In this document: piece after piece, positions 26,772-36,181 of the stretch
Numbering within the stretch: the stretch's first letter is position 1
Layout: each line of letters begins with the position of its first letter
Assembly: GCA_019639155.1 (NCBI GenBank)
Contig: JAHBSJ010000003.1
Coordinates: 1-64,000 of the forward strand
Reading direction: 5' to 3'
Origin: Acidobacteriota bacterium
Lineage (GTDB): Bacteria > Acidobacteriota > Blastocatellia > Pyrinomonadales > Pyrinomonadaceae
DNA: 64,000 bases
Position numbers and translations under genes: made by a program
Notes under the pieces: generated by a model
What the model was told of the DNA's origin: nothing
What the model saw: the letters and a program-made list of their open reading frames with translations, nothing else
The model's database searches: none

Positions 26772-27419
26772 GATTCCCCTTTCGCCTCGTATATTTATGA
26801 AACCGTCCTTGCTGTTTTTATAGGCTGTCCGCAAGGAAGTCCAAACCTTATTCCAATCTTACAAAAAAGTCAAGTTTTAATTTCGCCCCTTGAAAACCGC
26901 CAAAAGCTCACTAGATAATTCGAGTTACGCCTCTAGGACTCCTTTTGTAACAAAAAAAGATACAAAAAGCAATGACTTTGTATCATAGGAACCCGATTTG
27001 GTTGCCAAATTGACAAAAATTTACGAATTCAGAGCTTTGTGAGCCCAATTTAACAGGGAGTTAATACGCGCGGAATACCATTACGGATTCACGAGAAGCA
27101 GCGGTCTCTTACGGCAATATCTGAGGAACTGAAATTGCGTATTGTTGATAGCTTGCTGCTTTTGTTTTGACGTATATAAAGGCCCATCGAAAGATCGGCC
27201 GAACGTCAGGTTTCTAAACGGTTGATTTGACGGAGATTAACGGAAATTTCAGATGTTTGCCGCTACTTGCGCAGAACTCAATATCCGCATAAAATCTTCG
27301 GTCGTCATCCAATAAATAGAATAATTATCCAAAAAGGATGACAAGAATTGATCGGTTTGAGCTTTCATAAAGTTCTTATTTTTTATCAACAGAAGAAAAT
27401 TTCGAGGTAAACAACAAAA
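26772..27419. other. Long AT-rich intergenic region between the PilZ-like and TonB receptor genes
   Basis: About 650 bp without a supported gene. It is clearly more AT-rich than the flanking genes and must hold the promoters of both divergent genes. Seen in it: a perfect inverted repeat at 26959-26984, a second inverted repeat GTCATCC/GGATGAC at 27304-27342 with a 25-nt spacer, and several A- and T-tracts. I could not settle on one -35/-10 pair. A GAGGT lies about 13 nt before the receptor ATG. Confidence 0.6.
26959..26984. promoter_or_regulatory. Inverted repeat GATACAAA-N10-TTTGTATC
   Basis: Perfect 8-bp arms separated by 10 bp, so the arm centres are 18 bp apart, which suits a dimeric DNA-binding protein. 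The right arm overlaps TATCAT (26981-26986), a possible -10 element. It has no U-tract and no G/C-rich stem, so it is not a terminator. Confidence 0.5.
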
Positions 27420-30400
27420 ATGAAAAATAAATTTTCGATACCTTCGGTTTTGGCACTGTTCGCCGCACTGATCCTAACAGCATCAATTTCGGCACAGGTG
27501 ACCACATCCGAGATCGTCGGACGCATCACGGACGCACAGGGCCAACCGCTTGGCGGCGTGATCGTCGAGGCGACTCACGAACCGTCAGGCACCGTCTACA
27601 CGACGACGACCAACGACGCCGGCCGCTTTGCCCTGCCGGGACTTCGCGTTGGCGGTCCTTACACGGTGAAAGCGAGCCAGGCAGGCTTTAACGAGCAGGT
27701 CCGAACGGACCTTCGCCTGAGCCTCGGTACCGCCGCGACGGTGAATTTCAGCCTGAGTACGGCGATCTCCGAAGAGGTTACCGTGACCAGCGACGGCATT
27801 TTCAGTGAGGTCAGGACCGGAGCTTCGACCGGTGTTGTAGGCGCCGTTGTAGAAACGCTGCCGACCATCAACCGACGCATCGGCGATTTCACGCGTCTTA
27901 CGCCCCAGGCAAGCGGCGGCGGCTCGTTCGCAGGACAGGATAACCGCCTGAACAACGTCACGGTTGACGGTTCGTATTTCAACAACTCGTTCGGTTTGGC
28001 CGGCCAGCCCGGCGAACGTACGAACGTATCGCCGATCTCGCTCGACGCCATCGAAGAGTTTCAGATCAACGTCGCACCGTATGACGTTCGTCAGGGCAAT
28101 TTCGTCGGTGCGGGCGTGAACACCATCACCCGCAGCGGTACGAACCAGTACAACGGCTCGCTCTACTATCTTTTCCGCAAGCCGAGCCTCGTCGGTAAAG
28201 AAGCCGGTTCGAACGCATTCAACCCCGGCGACTTCGATTTCAAAACGTGGGGATTCCGCTTCGGCGGCCCGCTGCCGTTCTTTAACTTCGGCGAGAACGA
28301 CGGCCCGTTGTTCATTTCCGGCAAGAACAAACTATTTTTCTTCCTCAGCTACGAGAAAGAAGAACTGACCGAGCCCGGAACGACATTCGTCGCACGCAGT
28401 GCAGGTCAGACCATCGGCGGCAATGTCACGCGTGTGCTTTCGTCAGACCTGGACAACCTGAGCACCTATCTCCGCACAAACTTCGGCTATGAGACCGGTC
28501 CGTATCAGGGATACAGCCACCTCACGCCTGCTGAAAAGTGGCTCGGCCGCGTTGATTACAACCTCAATTCGAGGAACCGTATCACCGCACGCTATATTCA
28601 CCTTGATTCGAACACGGACGTTCTGCTGTCCAATTCGTCATCGCTCGGTTTCGGAACACGCCGTTCGAACCTGAACGGCCTCAACTTCCAGAACTCGAAC
28701 TATCAGATCCTCGAGAACATCCGCTCATATGTTGCAGAATGGACATCGACGTTCAGCAGCAATATGGCTAACAGCCTTATCGTTGGCTACACGAAGCAGG
28801 ATGAAAGCCGTGCATCGCGCGGCACATTCTTCCCGATGGTCGATATTCTCGAAGCCGGCTCGGTTTACACCACTTTCGGTTTCGAGCCGTTCACACCGAA
28901 CAACGAACTTCGCTACAACTCGTTCCAGATCCAGGACAATTTCACTTTCTACCGCGGCAGGCACACCTTTAACGCCGGCTTCAGTTTTGAGAAATATGAA
29001 TCTGAGAACGTCTTTTTCCCGGGATCACAGAGTGCTTACGTGTACAATTCGCTTCAGGATTTCTACACCGATGCCAATGATTTCCTGGCAAATCCGAACC
29101 GCGTAGTTTCACCTGTCCAGCTTCGCCGCTTCCAGGTCCGCTGGTCGAACATTCCGGGACTCGAAAAGCCCATCCAGCCGCTTGAAGTCAAATACTGGGG
29201 CTTCTACGGCCAGGATTCGTGGAAGATCGCTGACAACTTCACGCTGTCACTCGGCCTTCGGGCTGACATTCCTTTCTTCGGTGAAACAGGATTCGTCAAC
29301 GCTCAGGCGAACGGTTTGTCCTTCCGCGACGAGAACGGCAACACCGTCCGCTTTCAGACCGAAAAGCTGCCTGATTCGAGCTTCCTGTGGTCGCCGCGAG
29401 CAGGCTTCAACTGGAGCCCGTTCCAGAGCGGCCGAGTACAGGTCCGCGGCGGTACCGGCGTCTTCACTGCACGTCCGGCTTACGTTTGGATCTCGAACCA
29501 GATCGGCAACAACGGTGTTCTTACCGGTTTCGAACAGCTTGACAACACGTTCCTGAGGCCTTGGAACCCGAACCCGAACAGGTACAAGCCGACGACCGTT
29601 ACCGGTGCACCGGCAACGTCCTACGAGCTTGCTCTGACGGATCCCAGCTTCAAGTTCCCGCAGATCTGGCGTTCCAGCATCGCGGCTGATGTCAAGATCC
29701 CGCTCGGCCTCGTCGCAGGCGTCGAGTATATGCACTCGAAGGACGTCAACGGCATTTACTACATCAATGCCAACCTGACGGCTCCCAACGGCCAATTCAC
29801 CGGAGCTGACAATCGACCGCGATGGATCGGTTCGAACCGCATCAACAGCAACATCACAAGCGCTGTCGTTCTGAAAAATCAGAACATCGGCAAAACGTGG
29901 AACATCGCTGCTACGATCGAACGACCGTGGTCGAACGGACTCTACATCAAAGGTGCTTATGCATACGGCGATTCAGAGAACACCGTCGATCCCGGTTCGA
30001 TAGCGTTCGGCTCGTGGAACAACAACCAGCATGCCAGCAATCCGAACACGCCGGGCCTCGGCCGCAGCTTTGCGGCACAGGGCCACCGCATCTTCGGTAC
30101 GGCGACGTATCGCAAGGAGTATTTCAAGTTCGGTGCGACGACCGTTTCGATGTTCTGGGAAACCAGCCGCGGAGCGTTCGGCAGCTATGCATTCTCCGGC
30201 GACCTTAATGGCGACGGCGGAACGAGCAACGACCTGATCTATATCCCGGCAAGCGCGTCCGAGATGAATTTCGGCACCATCACCACCGCGACGAACACGG
30301 TCCTCTTCACGCCTGCTCAGCAGGCTGCTGCATGGGAAGCGTTCATCAATCAGGATCCTTACCTGAGCAAGAATCGAGGCAAATACGCCCGCCGCGGCGG

Positions 30401-30752
30401 TGCATACCTGCCGTTCCGTACGCGTGCTGACTTCAGCGTCGCCCAGGACCTGTTCTTCAAGGTCAAAGGCTCTACGCAGAAGTTCCAGGTCCGTGCGGAC
30501 ATTCTGAACTTCGGCAACTTCCTGAACAAGGATTGGGGCGTCGGCAAGGCATTCACCACGCTGCAGCCGCTGGTCACGACCAGCACAAGCAGTACTGCCA
30601 CCTGCCGTCCGGCCGGTGCGGATCCGAATGCGGCGGCCTACTGTCTGCAGAGGGTCGGCGGAAACCTGATCACTTCGTCTTACGTCCCGACCGCAAACTC
30701 GGGTGACGTATATCGTATTCAGATCGGTATTCGCTACATCTTCAACAAGTAA
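27420..30752 (+). CDS. TonB-dependent receptor with N-terminal carboxypeptidase-regulatory domain (Oar-like)
   Basis: Outer-membrane receptor of 1110 residues. Signal peptide (about 1-25, SISAQ), a CarboxypepD_reg-like beta-sandwich (about 28-113, with ITDAQGQPLGGVIVEATHE), a plug domain (about 115-240), then a 22-strand barrel ending in an aromatic-rich final strand (VYRIQIGIRYIFNK). This layout is typical of the expanded acidobacterial receptors for oligosaccharides or peptides; the ligand cannot be told from sequence. Long 5' region and its own terminator, so monocistronic. Codon choice (GGC, AAC, TTC) suggests high expression. Confidence 0.92.
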   Translation: MKNKFSIPSVLALFAALILTASISAQVTTSEIVGRITDAQGQPLGGVIVEATHEPSGTVYTTTTNDAGRFALPGLRVGGPYTVKASQAGFNEQVRTDLRLSLGTAATVNFSLSTAISEEVTVTSDGIFSEVRTGASTGVVGAVVETLPTINRRIGDFTRLTPQASGGGSFAGQDNRLNNVTVDGSYFNNSFGLAGQPGERTNVSPISLDAIEEFQINVAPYDVRQGNFVGAGVNTITRSGTNQYNGSLYYLFRKPSLVGKEAGSNAFNPGDFDFKTWGFRFGGPLPFFNFGENDGPLFISGKNKLFFFLSYEKEELTEPGTTFVARSAGQTIGGNVTRVLSSDLDNLSTYLRTNFGYETGPYQGYSHLTPAEKWLGRVDYNLNSRNRITARYIHLDSNTDVLLSNSSSLGFGTRRSNLNGLNFQNSNYQILENIRSYVAEWTSTFSSNMANSLIVGYTKQDESRASRGTFFPMVDILEAGSVYTTFGFEPFTPNNELRYNSFQIQDNFTFYRGRHTFNAGFSFEKYESENVFFPGSQSAYVYNSLQDFYTDANDFLANPNRVVSPVQLRRFQVRWSNIPGLEKPIQPLEVKYWGFYGQDSWKIADNFTLSLGLRADIPFFGETGFVNAQANGLSFRDENGNTVRFQTEKLPDSSFLWSPRAGFNWSPFQSGRVQVRGGTGVFTARPAYVWISNQIGNNGVLTGFEQLDNTFLRPWNPNPNRYKPTTVTGAPATSYELALTDPSFKFPQIWRSSIAADVKIPLGLVAGVEYMHSKDVNGIYYINANLTAPNGQFTGADNRPRWIGSNRINSNITSAVVLKNQNIGKTWNIAATIERPWSNGLYIKGAYAYGDSENTVDPGSIAFGSWNNNQHASNPNTPGLGRSFAAQGHRIFGTATYRKEYFKFGATTVSMFWETSRGAFGSYAFSGDLNGDGGTSNDLIYIPASASEMNFGTITTATNTVLFTPAQQAAAWEAFINQDPYLSKNRGKYARRGGAYLPFRTRADFSVAQDLFFKVKGSTQKFQVRADILNFGNFLNKDWGVGKAFTTLQPLVTTSTSSTATCRPAGADPNAAAYCLQRVGGNLITSSYVPTANSGDVYRIQIGIRYIFNK

Positions 30753-30776
30753 TAGCCTCACGGCTATCAACTTTTC

Positions 30777-30808
30777 GGCACGCAGCTTTCGGGTTGCGTG
30801 CCTTTTTT
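30777..30808 (+). terminator. Terminator of the TonB receptor gene
   Basis: Stem GGCACGCA/TGCGTGCC, loop GCTTTCGGGT, tail TTTTTT. A smaller ATAGCC-TCAC-GGCTAT hairpin (30752-30767) lies just upstream. Confidence 0.92.
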
Positions 30809-30824
30809 GCGCTTGTTGTTGCGA

Positions 30825-30830
30825 TATAAT
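30825..30830 (+). promoter_or_regulatory. Consensus -10 box immediately before a GTG start
   Basis: An exact TATAAT ends 9 nt before the GTG of the glycosyltransferase gene at 30840. A start of transcription 6-7 nt downstream would leave a 2-4 nt leader, i.e. a nearly leaderless mRNA. No good -35 is present: the 17-bp position falls on the T-tract of the preceding terminator. Confidence 0.4.
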
Positions 30831-30839
30831 CTAGTTTGC

Positions 30840-31931
30840 GTGCGGATCCTGCAGATATCATCGGCAACCTCATATGGCGGCGGCGAACGCCATTTCGTCG
30901 ATCTGTGCCGCGGACTTGATGCGCTTGGGCACGAGGTTTACGTGGCGATCCGACCGTCGTGCGAATGGGCCGCGAGGCTCGATTTTCTGCCGGCTGATCG
31001 TTTCCTTTATGTGTCGATACGCAATTCCTTCGGGATGATCTCCGCAAAAAAGATCGCCCGTTTTGCGTCGCAGCATTCTATTGACATGATCCACGCCCAT
31101 CTCGGTCGCGACTACATAACGGCGAGTATTGCCGCCCGCACGCTCGAAAAAACCAAGCTCGTCCTGACCCGCCATGTGATGTTTCCGATGAAATCCTATC
31201 ACCGCATCGCGTTGTCCAACGTTGACGCGGCAATAGGCGTTTCGCCTGCGGTGACGGAAAAACTGAGAATGACCTTTCGCTATGACCGCGTTCACACGAT
31301 CTCGAATGGCGTCGCTTTTAGCGATCTGTCTGAATATGAGAGTATTGGTGCAGAATTTCGCCAATTTCATTCGATCCCCGGCGATGCGGTTATCATCACG
31401 ACGCTCGGTGAGCTAAAGCTGCAGAAAGGCCAGCGTGACTTCGTCCTTGCGGCGAACGAGATCGCCAAAACACATCCGGAATGCTTTTTCGTGATGGCGG
31501 GCGAGGACAATTCGCTGGACAAACGATTTCGCCGCGAACTGAAGCGCCTGGTCCGCGTGTTCGGCATCGAGGACCGCTTTCTTTGGCTCGGCTGGCTGGA
31601 CGACATTTCACCGCTGATGGCGGCTACGGACATCTTCGTGTCGCCGTCGCATTCTGAGAGTTTCGGGCTCGCGATCCTCGACGCGATGGTGGCCGGCCGT
31701 GCGGTCGTTGCTACGGAAACAGACGGTGCAAAGGAACTCCTCGGCTCCATCACGGATCTCGCTCACATACGCGACCCCGTGGACCTTGCGGCAAAGATCG
31801 AACCGCTGATCGGCGACGCCGAAAAACGAGCATCGTTGGGCAGCGAACTGCGCGTCTCAGCGGTCGAGCGTTTCGGCATCGAAAAGATGATCGCAGCGAC
31901 CGACAAGCTATATCGAGAGCTCGTAAAATGA
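30840..31931 (+). CDS. Glycosyltransferase family 4 (GT-B)
   Basis: Retaining glycosyltransferase, probably for cell-surface glycan. 363 residues with an N-terminal ILQISSATSYGGGERHF (glycine loop), the inter-domain TLGELKLQKGQRD, and the nucleotide-sugar motif SPSHSESFGLAILDAMVAG near residue 270, matching the E-x7-E region of GT4. Start chosen at GTG 30840, because the upstream in-frame ATG at 30798 lies within the previous terminator. Donor and acceptor unknown. The tyrosine autokinase at 42687 shows that exopolysaccharide is made, though it is not adjacent. Confidence 0.88.
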   Translation: MRILQISSATSYGGGERHFVDLCRGLDALGHEVYVAIRPSCEWAARLDFLPADRFLYVSIRNSFGMISAKKIARFASQHSIDMIHAHLGRDYITASIAARTLEKTKLVLTRHVMFPMKSYHRIALSNVDAAIGVSPAVTEKLRMTFRYDRVHTISNGVAFSDLSEYESIGAEFRQFHSIPGDAVIITTLGELKLQKGQRDFVLAANEIAKTHPECFFVMAGEDNSLDKRFRRELKRLVRVFGIEDRFLWLGWLDDISPLMAATDIFVSPSHSESFGLAILDAMVAGRAVVATETDGAKELLGSITDLAHIRDPVDLAAKIEPLIGDAEKRASLGSELRVSAVERFGIEKMIAATDKLYRELVK

Positions 31932-31980
31932 ATCGATATTTACCTTGCCGAGCCTCACGGTACGGGGTATCTTATTGTCT

Positions 31981-33285
31981 ATGCGGCGGTTATTATTTTT
32001 CTTCCTCGCGGCTATGGTGTCTTTAACTCACGTGTCGGCGCAGTCGCCCGAAGAGATCGCGGCGGACTGGGAAGCCGCCCGGATTTCTAACGTTCTTCCT
32101 TCGGATACGCGTCATTCAGATGTTAAGCGCTATCTCGACGAACTTCGAAAACTCGGAATAAAGGTCGAGCAGGTCGGACTGTCGAACGCCAACCGCGAGA
32201 TCTATCAGATGGAGTGGGGCACCGGCCCGCTGAAGGTCTTTATGTGGTCGCAGATGCACGGCGATGAGCCGACGGCGACGCCCGCACTGATGGACCTGTT
32301 CGCCTTTCTGCAAAAGAACGCAAACCGTCCGGACGTAAAGCTCATTTCCGAGAAGATGACTATCCGCGGCGTTCCGATGCTGAACCCGGACGGCGCCGAG
32401 ATGTTCATCCGACGCAATCTGCAGGGAATCGACATAAACCGCGACGCCCTGAATCTCGCCACGCCCGAGGCGCGTATTCTGAAACGTCTTCGCGACGACT
32501 GGAATCCCGACATCGGATTCAATCTGCATAATCAGCAGGAACTCACGACCGCCGGCAACGCTCCGCGGCAGGCGGCGATCTCGTTCCTCGTGGTTTACGG
32601 CGATCCCGAAAAGACCACAAGCCCCGGCCAGGAACGCAATCTGCGGCTCGCGTCCGCAATGACGCGTGCCCTTCAGCGTTTTATTCCCGGCCACATCGGC
32701 CGCTATTCCGACGAATGGACACCGACCGCTTTCGGTGACAATTTTTCCGCTTGGGGCACACCCACGATTCTAATTGAGACCGGCGGGCTTCACGGACGTG
32801 ACGAGATGTTCCTGGTCAAGATGAACTTCGTCGCCTTTATGACCGCGCTCAACGCGCTCGCGACCGGCAGCGAAGCCAACGAGAGCACGACGCCGTATCT
32901 TGCCTTGCCGCTGAACGCATCGGGCATTCTGGCCCACGTCATATTTCGCAACGCCACTGTCGTGAATGCCGGCAGGCCGACGAACGGCGGATCGGTGGTC
33001 GTTGCCGTCCGGCAGCGTCGGCGGGCAAGTTTTGCGCAGGCGTTTCTCATAACGTCGGTCGCCCGCGACACTCGGCTCATCGGCCTGAGTGAATTCAACG
33101 CCGCGGGCCATTACATCGTCCAGCGGTTCGGAAGGACTCGCGAAGGTGAACTTGCCGAGTTCTTTTTCTACAAAAAAGATCGTGTCGTTGATTGGTCATC
33201 GCCGGATCTGGAGAAAGAGTTTCCGCCGGATGCGGTATTTTCAGGTGGCAAATTCATAAGAGGAAGCTTGCCCACGATCAGGTAA
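31981..33285 (+). CDS. Secreted M14-family zinc carboxypeptidase
   Basis: Signal peptide (1-21, THVSAQ) followed by an M14 fold with the zinc motif HGDE (His93, Glu96), the substrate-binding INRD near 152, the second zinc His183 in GFNLHNQQ and the catalytic Glu266 in TILIETGG. At 434 residues it has an extra beta-rich C-terminal domain. Probably a periplasmic peptidase acting on peptide tails or peptidoglycan. The frame opens at TTG 31945, but ATG 31981 gives the clean signal peptide. Follows the glycosyltransferase by 49 nt and precedes recN by 12. Confidence 0.88.
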   Translation: MRRLLFFFLAAMVSLTHVSAQSPEEIAADWEAARISNVLPSDTRHSDVKRYLDELRKLGIKVEQVGLSNANREIYQMEWGTGPLKVFMWSQMHGDEPTATPALMDLFAFLQKNANRPDVKLISEKMTIRGVPMLNPDGAEMFIRRNLQGIDINRDALNLATPEARILKRLRDDWNPDIGFNLHNQQELTTAGNAPRQAAISFLVVYGDPEKTTSPGQERNLRLASAMTRALQRFIPGHIGRYSDEWTPTAFGDNFSAWGTPTILIETGGLHGRDEMFLVKMNFVAFMTALNALATGSEANESTTPYLALPLNASGILAHVIFRNATVVNAGRPTNGGSVVVAVRQRRRASFAQAFLITSVARDTRLIGLSEFNAAGHYIVQRFGRTREGELAEFFFYKKDRVVDWSSPDLEKEFPPDAVFSGGKFIRGSLPTIR

Positions 33286-33297
33286 CGTCTCGGTAAC

Positions 33298-34971
33298 ATG
33301 TTGAGCCTGCTGCAGATACGCAATATCGCACTGATCGACGAACTTGCTGTAGAGTTCGGTCCCGGGCTCAACATGCTCACAGGCGAGACAGGCTCCGGAA
33401 AATCCATCATCGTAGATTCGCTGGGTGCATTGACCGGCGACCGAGTAACTGCGGACATCATCAAGCAGGGAAGCGAAACTGCCTCGATCGAAGGTGCTTT
33501 TACCGTCAGCGGCGACGCTGTGTTTTTTGAGCTTCTAACCGAAAGCGGCGTCGATGCAGAGCCCGGCGACGAGATCATCGTCCGCCGCGAGCTTTCTGCC
33601 GCCGGACGCAACCGCATATTCCTCAATGGCCAATTGATCACGCAAAACCTGCTCCGCCGCGTCGGTACGTTTCTCGTCGATATTCACGGCCAGGGCGAAC
33701 AGGCGGATATCTACGACGCCTCGCGGCATCTGGACATGCTCGATGCGTTCGCCGGTGTTTCGCCGCTGATCGCCAAAACGGCGGCAGTATACTCTGAATA
33801 CGCTGCGGTCGCAGCCGAGCTCGCCGACCTTCGCCGCAGCGATGCCGAAAAATTGCAGATGCTCGACGTGCTGCGTTTTCAGGCCGACGAGATATCGCGT
33901 GCCGAGCTTCGCGAAGGCGAAGAAGAGGAATTGGAATCGGAAAAGCGGCGACTCCTGAACGTCGAAAAACTGACCACGCTCAGCAGCGAGGCGCTTTCAC
34001 TGCTATACGAGGACGACGCCTCGGCAAGCTCCGCCATCGAACGAGCGAGGCGAAATGTCGAGGAACTAGCGAGCTACGAAGATCGATTCGCGGGCTATCT
34101 CGAAGGCCTCGAAACGGCGCGTTCGGTTATCGACGACCTAGCGTCGGAGCTTCGTTCGATGGCGACGCATCTCGAATTCTCGCCCGAACGCCTCGAGGAG
34201 ATCGAGACGCGGCTTGCCGAAATTTCGCGGCTGAAACGCAAATACGGCGGCTCGGTCGAGGCTGTTTTGCAGCATTTCGAAGAAATTGAACGCCGTTTAG
34301 AGGGCTTTGAAAATTCAGATCTTCGCGAGCAGGAACTCAACATGCGACTTGAGAAGCTGCGTTCAGAATATGACGCCGCCGCCGCCGAACTCAGCCGTGA
34401 ACGCAGAAGGGCCGCTAAGAAATTAGAAGATGAGATCACCAAAGCTCTCGCCGATGTCGCACTCGAAAAGGCGCGTTTTGAAGTGCGTTTTGAAGACAAC
34501 GGCGGCGAGTCCCGTACCGCAAAAGGCACGGACCGCGTCGAATTTTACTTTTCCGCAAATCCCGGCGAGGCCGTGCGGCCGCTCGTCAAGGTCGCGTCCG
34601 GCGGCGAAGCGTCGCGTCTGATGCTGACACTGAAAACCGTGATCGGTGCGTCAAAGCGGGCGAAAACGGCGGTTTTCGACGAGGTCGATTCAGGTATCGG
34701 CGGCCGCGTTGCCGAGGCGGTCGGCCGAAAGCTGCGTTCGCTGTCCGCGTCGGCACAGGTGCTTTGCGTCACGCATCAGCCGCAGATCGCGTCGCTCGCG
34801 GACCGCCATTTCGTGGTCGAAAAAGCGGTGAAAGGCGGCAGTACGAGCATCGGCGTTCGGCTGCTTTCTCAGGAAGAACAAGTCGAAGAGATCGCACGCA
34901 TGCTCGCCGGCGAACGCGTTACGGACGAAGCACGCGAGAACGCAAAGGCGATGCTCGCCTCGGCGAAATGA
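33298..34971 (+). CDS. recN: DNA repair protein RecN
   Basis: SMC-like ATPase that acts in double-strand break repair. Walker A GETGSGKS at 29-36, long coiled coil (about 150-360), ABC signature SGGEASRLMLTLK and Walker B TAVFDEVDSGIGG. At 557 residues it has the normal length. No SOS box is obvious in the 12-nt gap upstream, so it may be read from the gene before it. Confidence 0.95.
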   Translation: MLSLLQIRNIALIDELAVEFGPGLNMLTGETGSGKSIIVDSLGALTGDRVTADIIKQGSETASIEGAFTVSGDAVFFELLTESGVDAEPGDEIIVRRELSAAGRNRIFLNGQLITQNLLRRVGTFLVDIHGQGEQADIYDASRHLDMLDAFAGVSPLIAKTAAVYSEYAAVAAELADLRRSDAEKLQMLDVLRFQADEISRAELREGEEEELESEKRRLLNVEKLTTLSSEALSLLYEDDASASSAIERARRNVEELASYEDRFAGYLEGLETARSVIDDLASELRSMATHLEFSPERLEEIETRLAEISRLKRKYGGSVEAVLQHFEEIERRLEGFENSDLREQELNMRLEKLRSEYDAAAAELSRERRRAAKKLEDEITKALADVALEKARFEVRFEDNGGESRTAKGTDRVEFYFSANPGEAVRPLVKVASGGEASRLMLTLKTVIGASKRAKTAVFDEVDSGIGGRVAEAVGRKLRSLSASAQVLCVTHQPQIASLADRHFVVEKAVKGGSTSIGVRLLSQEEQVEEIARMLAGERVTDEARENAKAMLASAK

Positions 34972-35026
34972 AGACCGAAAACACCGATGAGAACAGATGA
35001 ACGCGGGTACATGGATTCTGCTTCCC

Positions 35027-35056
35027 ATCTGTGTTCATCTCAGTTCATCTGTGGTT
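35027..35056 (+). repeat. Decamer repeat ATCTGTGNTT x 3 next to a start codon
   Basis: Units ATCTGTGTTC, ATCTCAGTTC and ATCTGTGGTT end 10 nt before the asparaginase ATG at 35067, the same arrangement as 13039-13068. A reverse-oriented AACAGATGAAC lies at 34992-35002. Confidence 0.8.
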
Positions 35057-35066
35057 AACTTTTCCT

Positions 35067-36083
35067 ATGCCTTCACAGGTAATTGCAAATGTCATTCGCG
35101 GCGAGACGGTCGAATCCGTTCATCGCGGTCACGTCATAATTCTGGGCGGCGACGGCGAGATAATTTTCTCGCTCGGCAACCCGAAAACAGTCACGTATTT
35201 TCGCTCGGCTGCAAAACCCTTGCAGGCGATACCGTTTGTCGCGAGCGGTGCCGCCGATGAATACGGGTTTTCTGAGGAAGAGATCGCGTTGGCGTGTGCT
35301 TCGCATTCGGGCGAACAGCGGCATGTTCGCGTTGCCGAACTGATGCTCGAACGTATCGGCCTTACCGAAGCTCACCTGAGATGCGGAGCGCATTTGCCGT
35401 TCTACGAAAAAGAGGCAGAGCGCATGCAGCGTGCGAACGAGTATCCGACGCAGCTCCACAACAACTGCTCGGGCAAACATGCCGCGATGCTGGCGACCGC
35501 AAAATTCACGGGTGCGGACATCGCAAGCTACGATTCGAGCGCAAATCCTGTTCAGCAGGAGATCTTGCGTGTGCTTTCGATATTTTCCGAGGTACCTGAA
35601 GACAAGATCGGCATCGGCATTGACGGCTGTGCGGCGCCTAATTTTGCTATGCCGCTTGCCGCGATGGCGAAGAGCTTCCTGAGTCTCATCTCACCGCCCG
35701 AGCATCTCGGATCGCAGCTTCGCGACGCAGCGGCACGCGTGGTGTCCGCAATGTCGAAGAATCCCGAGTTGATCGGCGGCACGGAGAGGCTAGATTCGAT
35801 GCTGATGCACGCCGCCGAAGGCCGCATCATCTCAAAGGTCGGCGCCGAGGGTGTGTGGCTCTGCGGTCTCCTGCCCGGCGAAAAATACCCGAAAGGCGTC
35901 GCCATCGCGCTAAAGGTCGAGGACGGCGACGACCGCCGTGCACGCCCCGTCGCCGCAGCCGCCATCCTGAAAAACCTCGGCGTCATTGCCGCCGACGCCT
36001 TGCCGGACCTTTCGCCAATGCCTATCAAGAACCGCCGGGGCGATAGGGTCGGCCGTGTTGAGCCTTGCATGTCCGGCTTTTGA
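35067..36083 (+). CDS. L-asparaginase II (Rhizobium etli AnsA/ReAV type, PF06089)
   Basis: Hydrolyses asparagine to aspartate and ammonia. It belongs to the thermolabile Asparaginase_II family, unrelated to E. coli AnsB. The catalytic SxxK pair is visible (FRSAAKPLQ, Ser47 and Lys50), followed by HSGEQRHV and the cysteine-containing NNCSGKHAAML, conserved in this family. 338 residues from the ATG at 35067; the open frame reaches 35031, but that part lies in the decamer repeat. No signal peptide, so cytoplasmic. Confidence 0.88.
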   Translation: MPSQVIANVIRGETVESVHRGHVIILGGDGEIIFSLGNPKTVTYFRSAAKPLQAIPFVASGAADEYGFSEEEIALACASHSGEQRHVRVAELMLERIGLTEAHLRCGAHLPFYEKEAERMQRANEYPTQLHNNCSGKHAAMLATAKFTGADIASYDSSANPVQQEILRVLSIFSEVPEDKIGIGIDGCAAPNFAMPLAAMAKSFLSLISPPEHLGSQLRDAAARVVSAMSKNPELIGGTERLDSMLMHAAEGRIISKVGAEGVWLCGLLPGEKYPKGVAIALKVEDGDDRRARPVAAAAILKNLGVIAADALPDLSPMPIKNRRGDRVGRVEPCMSGF

Positions 36084-36181
36084 TTCTCTCAAGTTCGGTA
36101 AACCCTTTGATCTTTCGGAACATTTCAACGGAACATTTCGTGAAACCGATCGAAATTTGAATTTTTGAACGGAGCTGAGTT

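Noticed and set aside
26772..27419. Missed small gene in the long intergenic region
   Set aside because: No open frame with a start codon, ribosome site and coding-like composition was seen; the region is AT-rich with several palindromes, consistent with regulatory DNA.
30798..30839. Upstream extension of the glycosyltransferase
   Set aside because: It overlaps the U-tract of the TonB receptor terminator. The GTG at 30840 matches the normal N-terminus.
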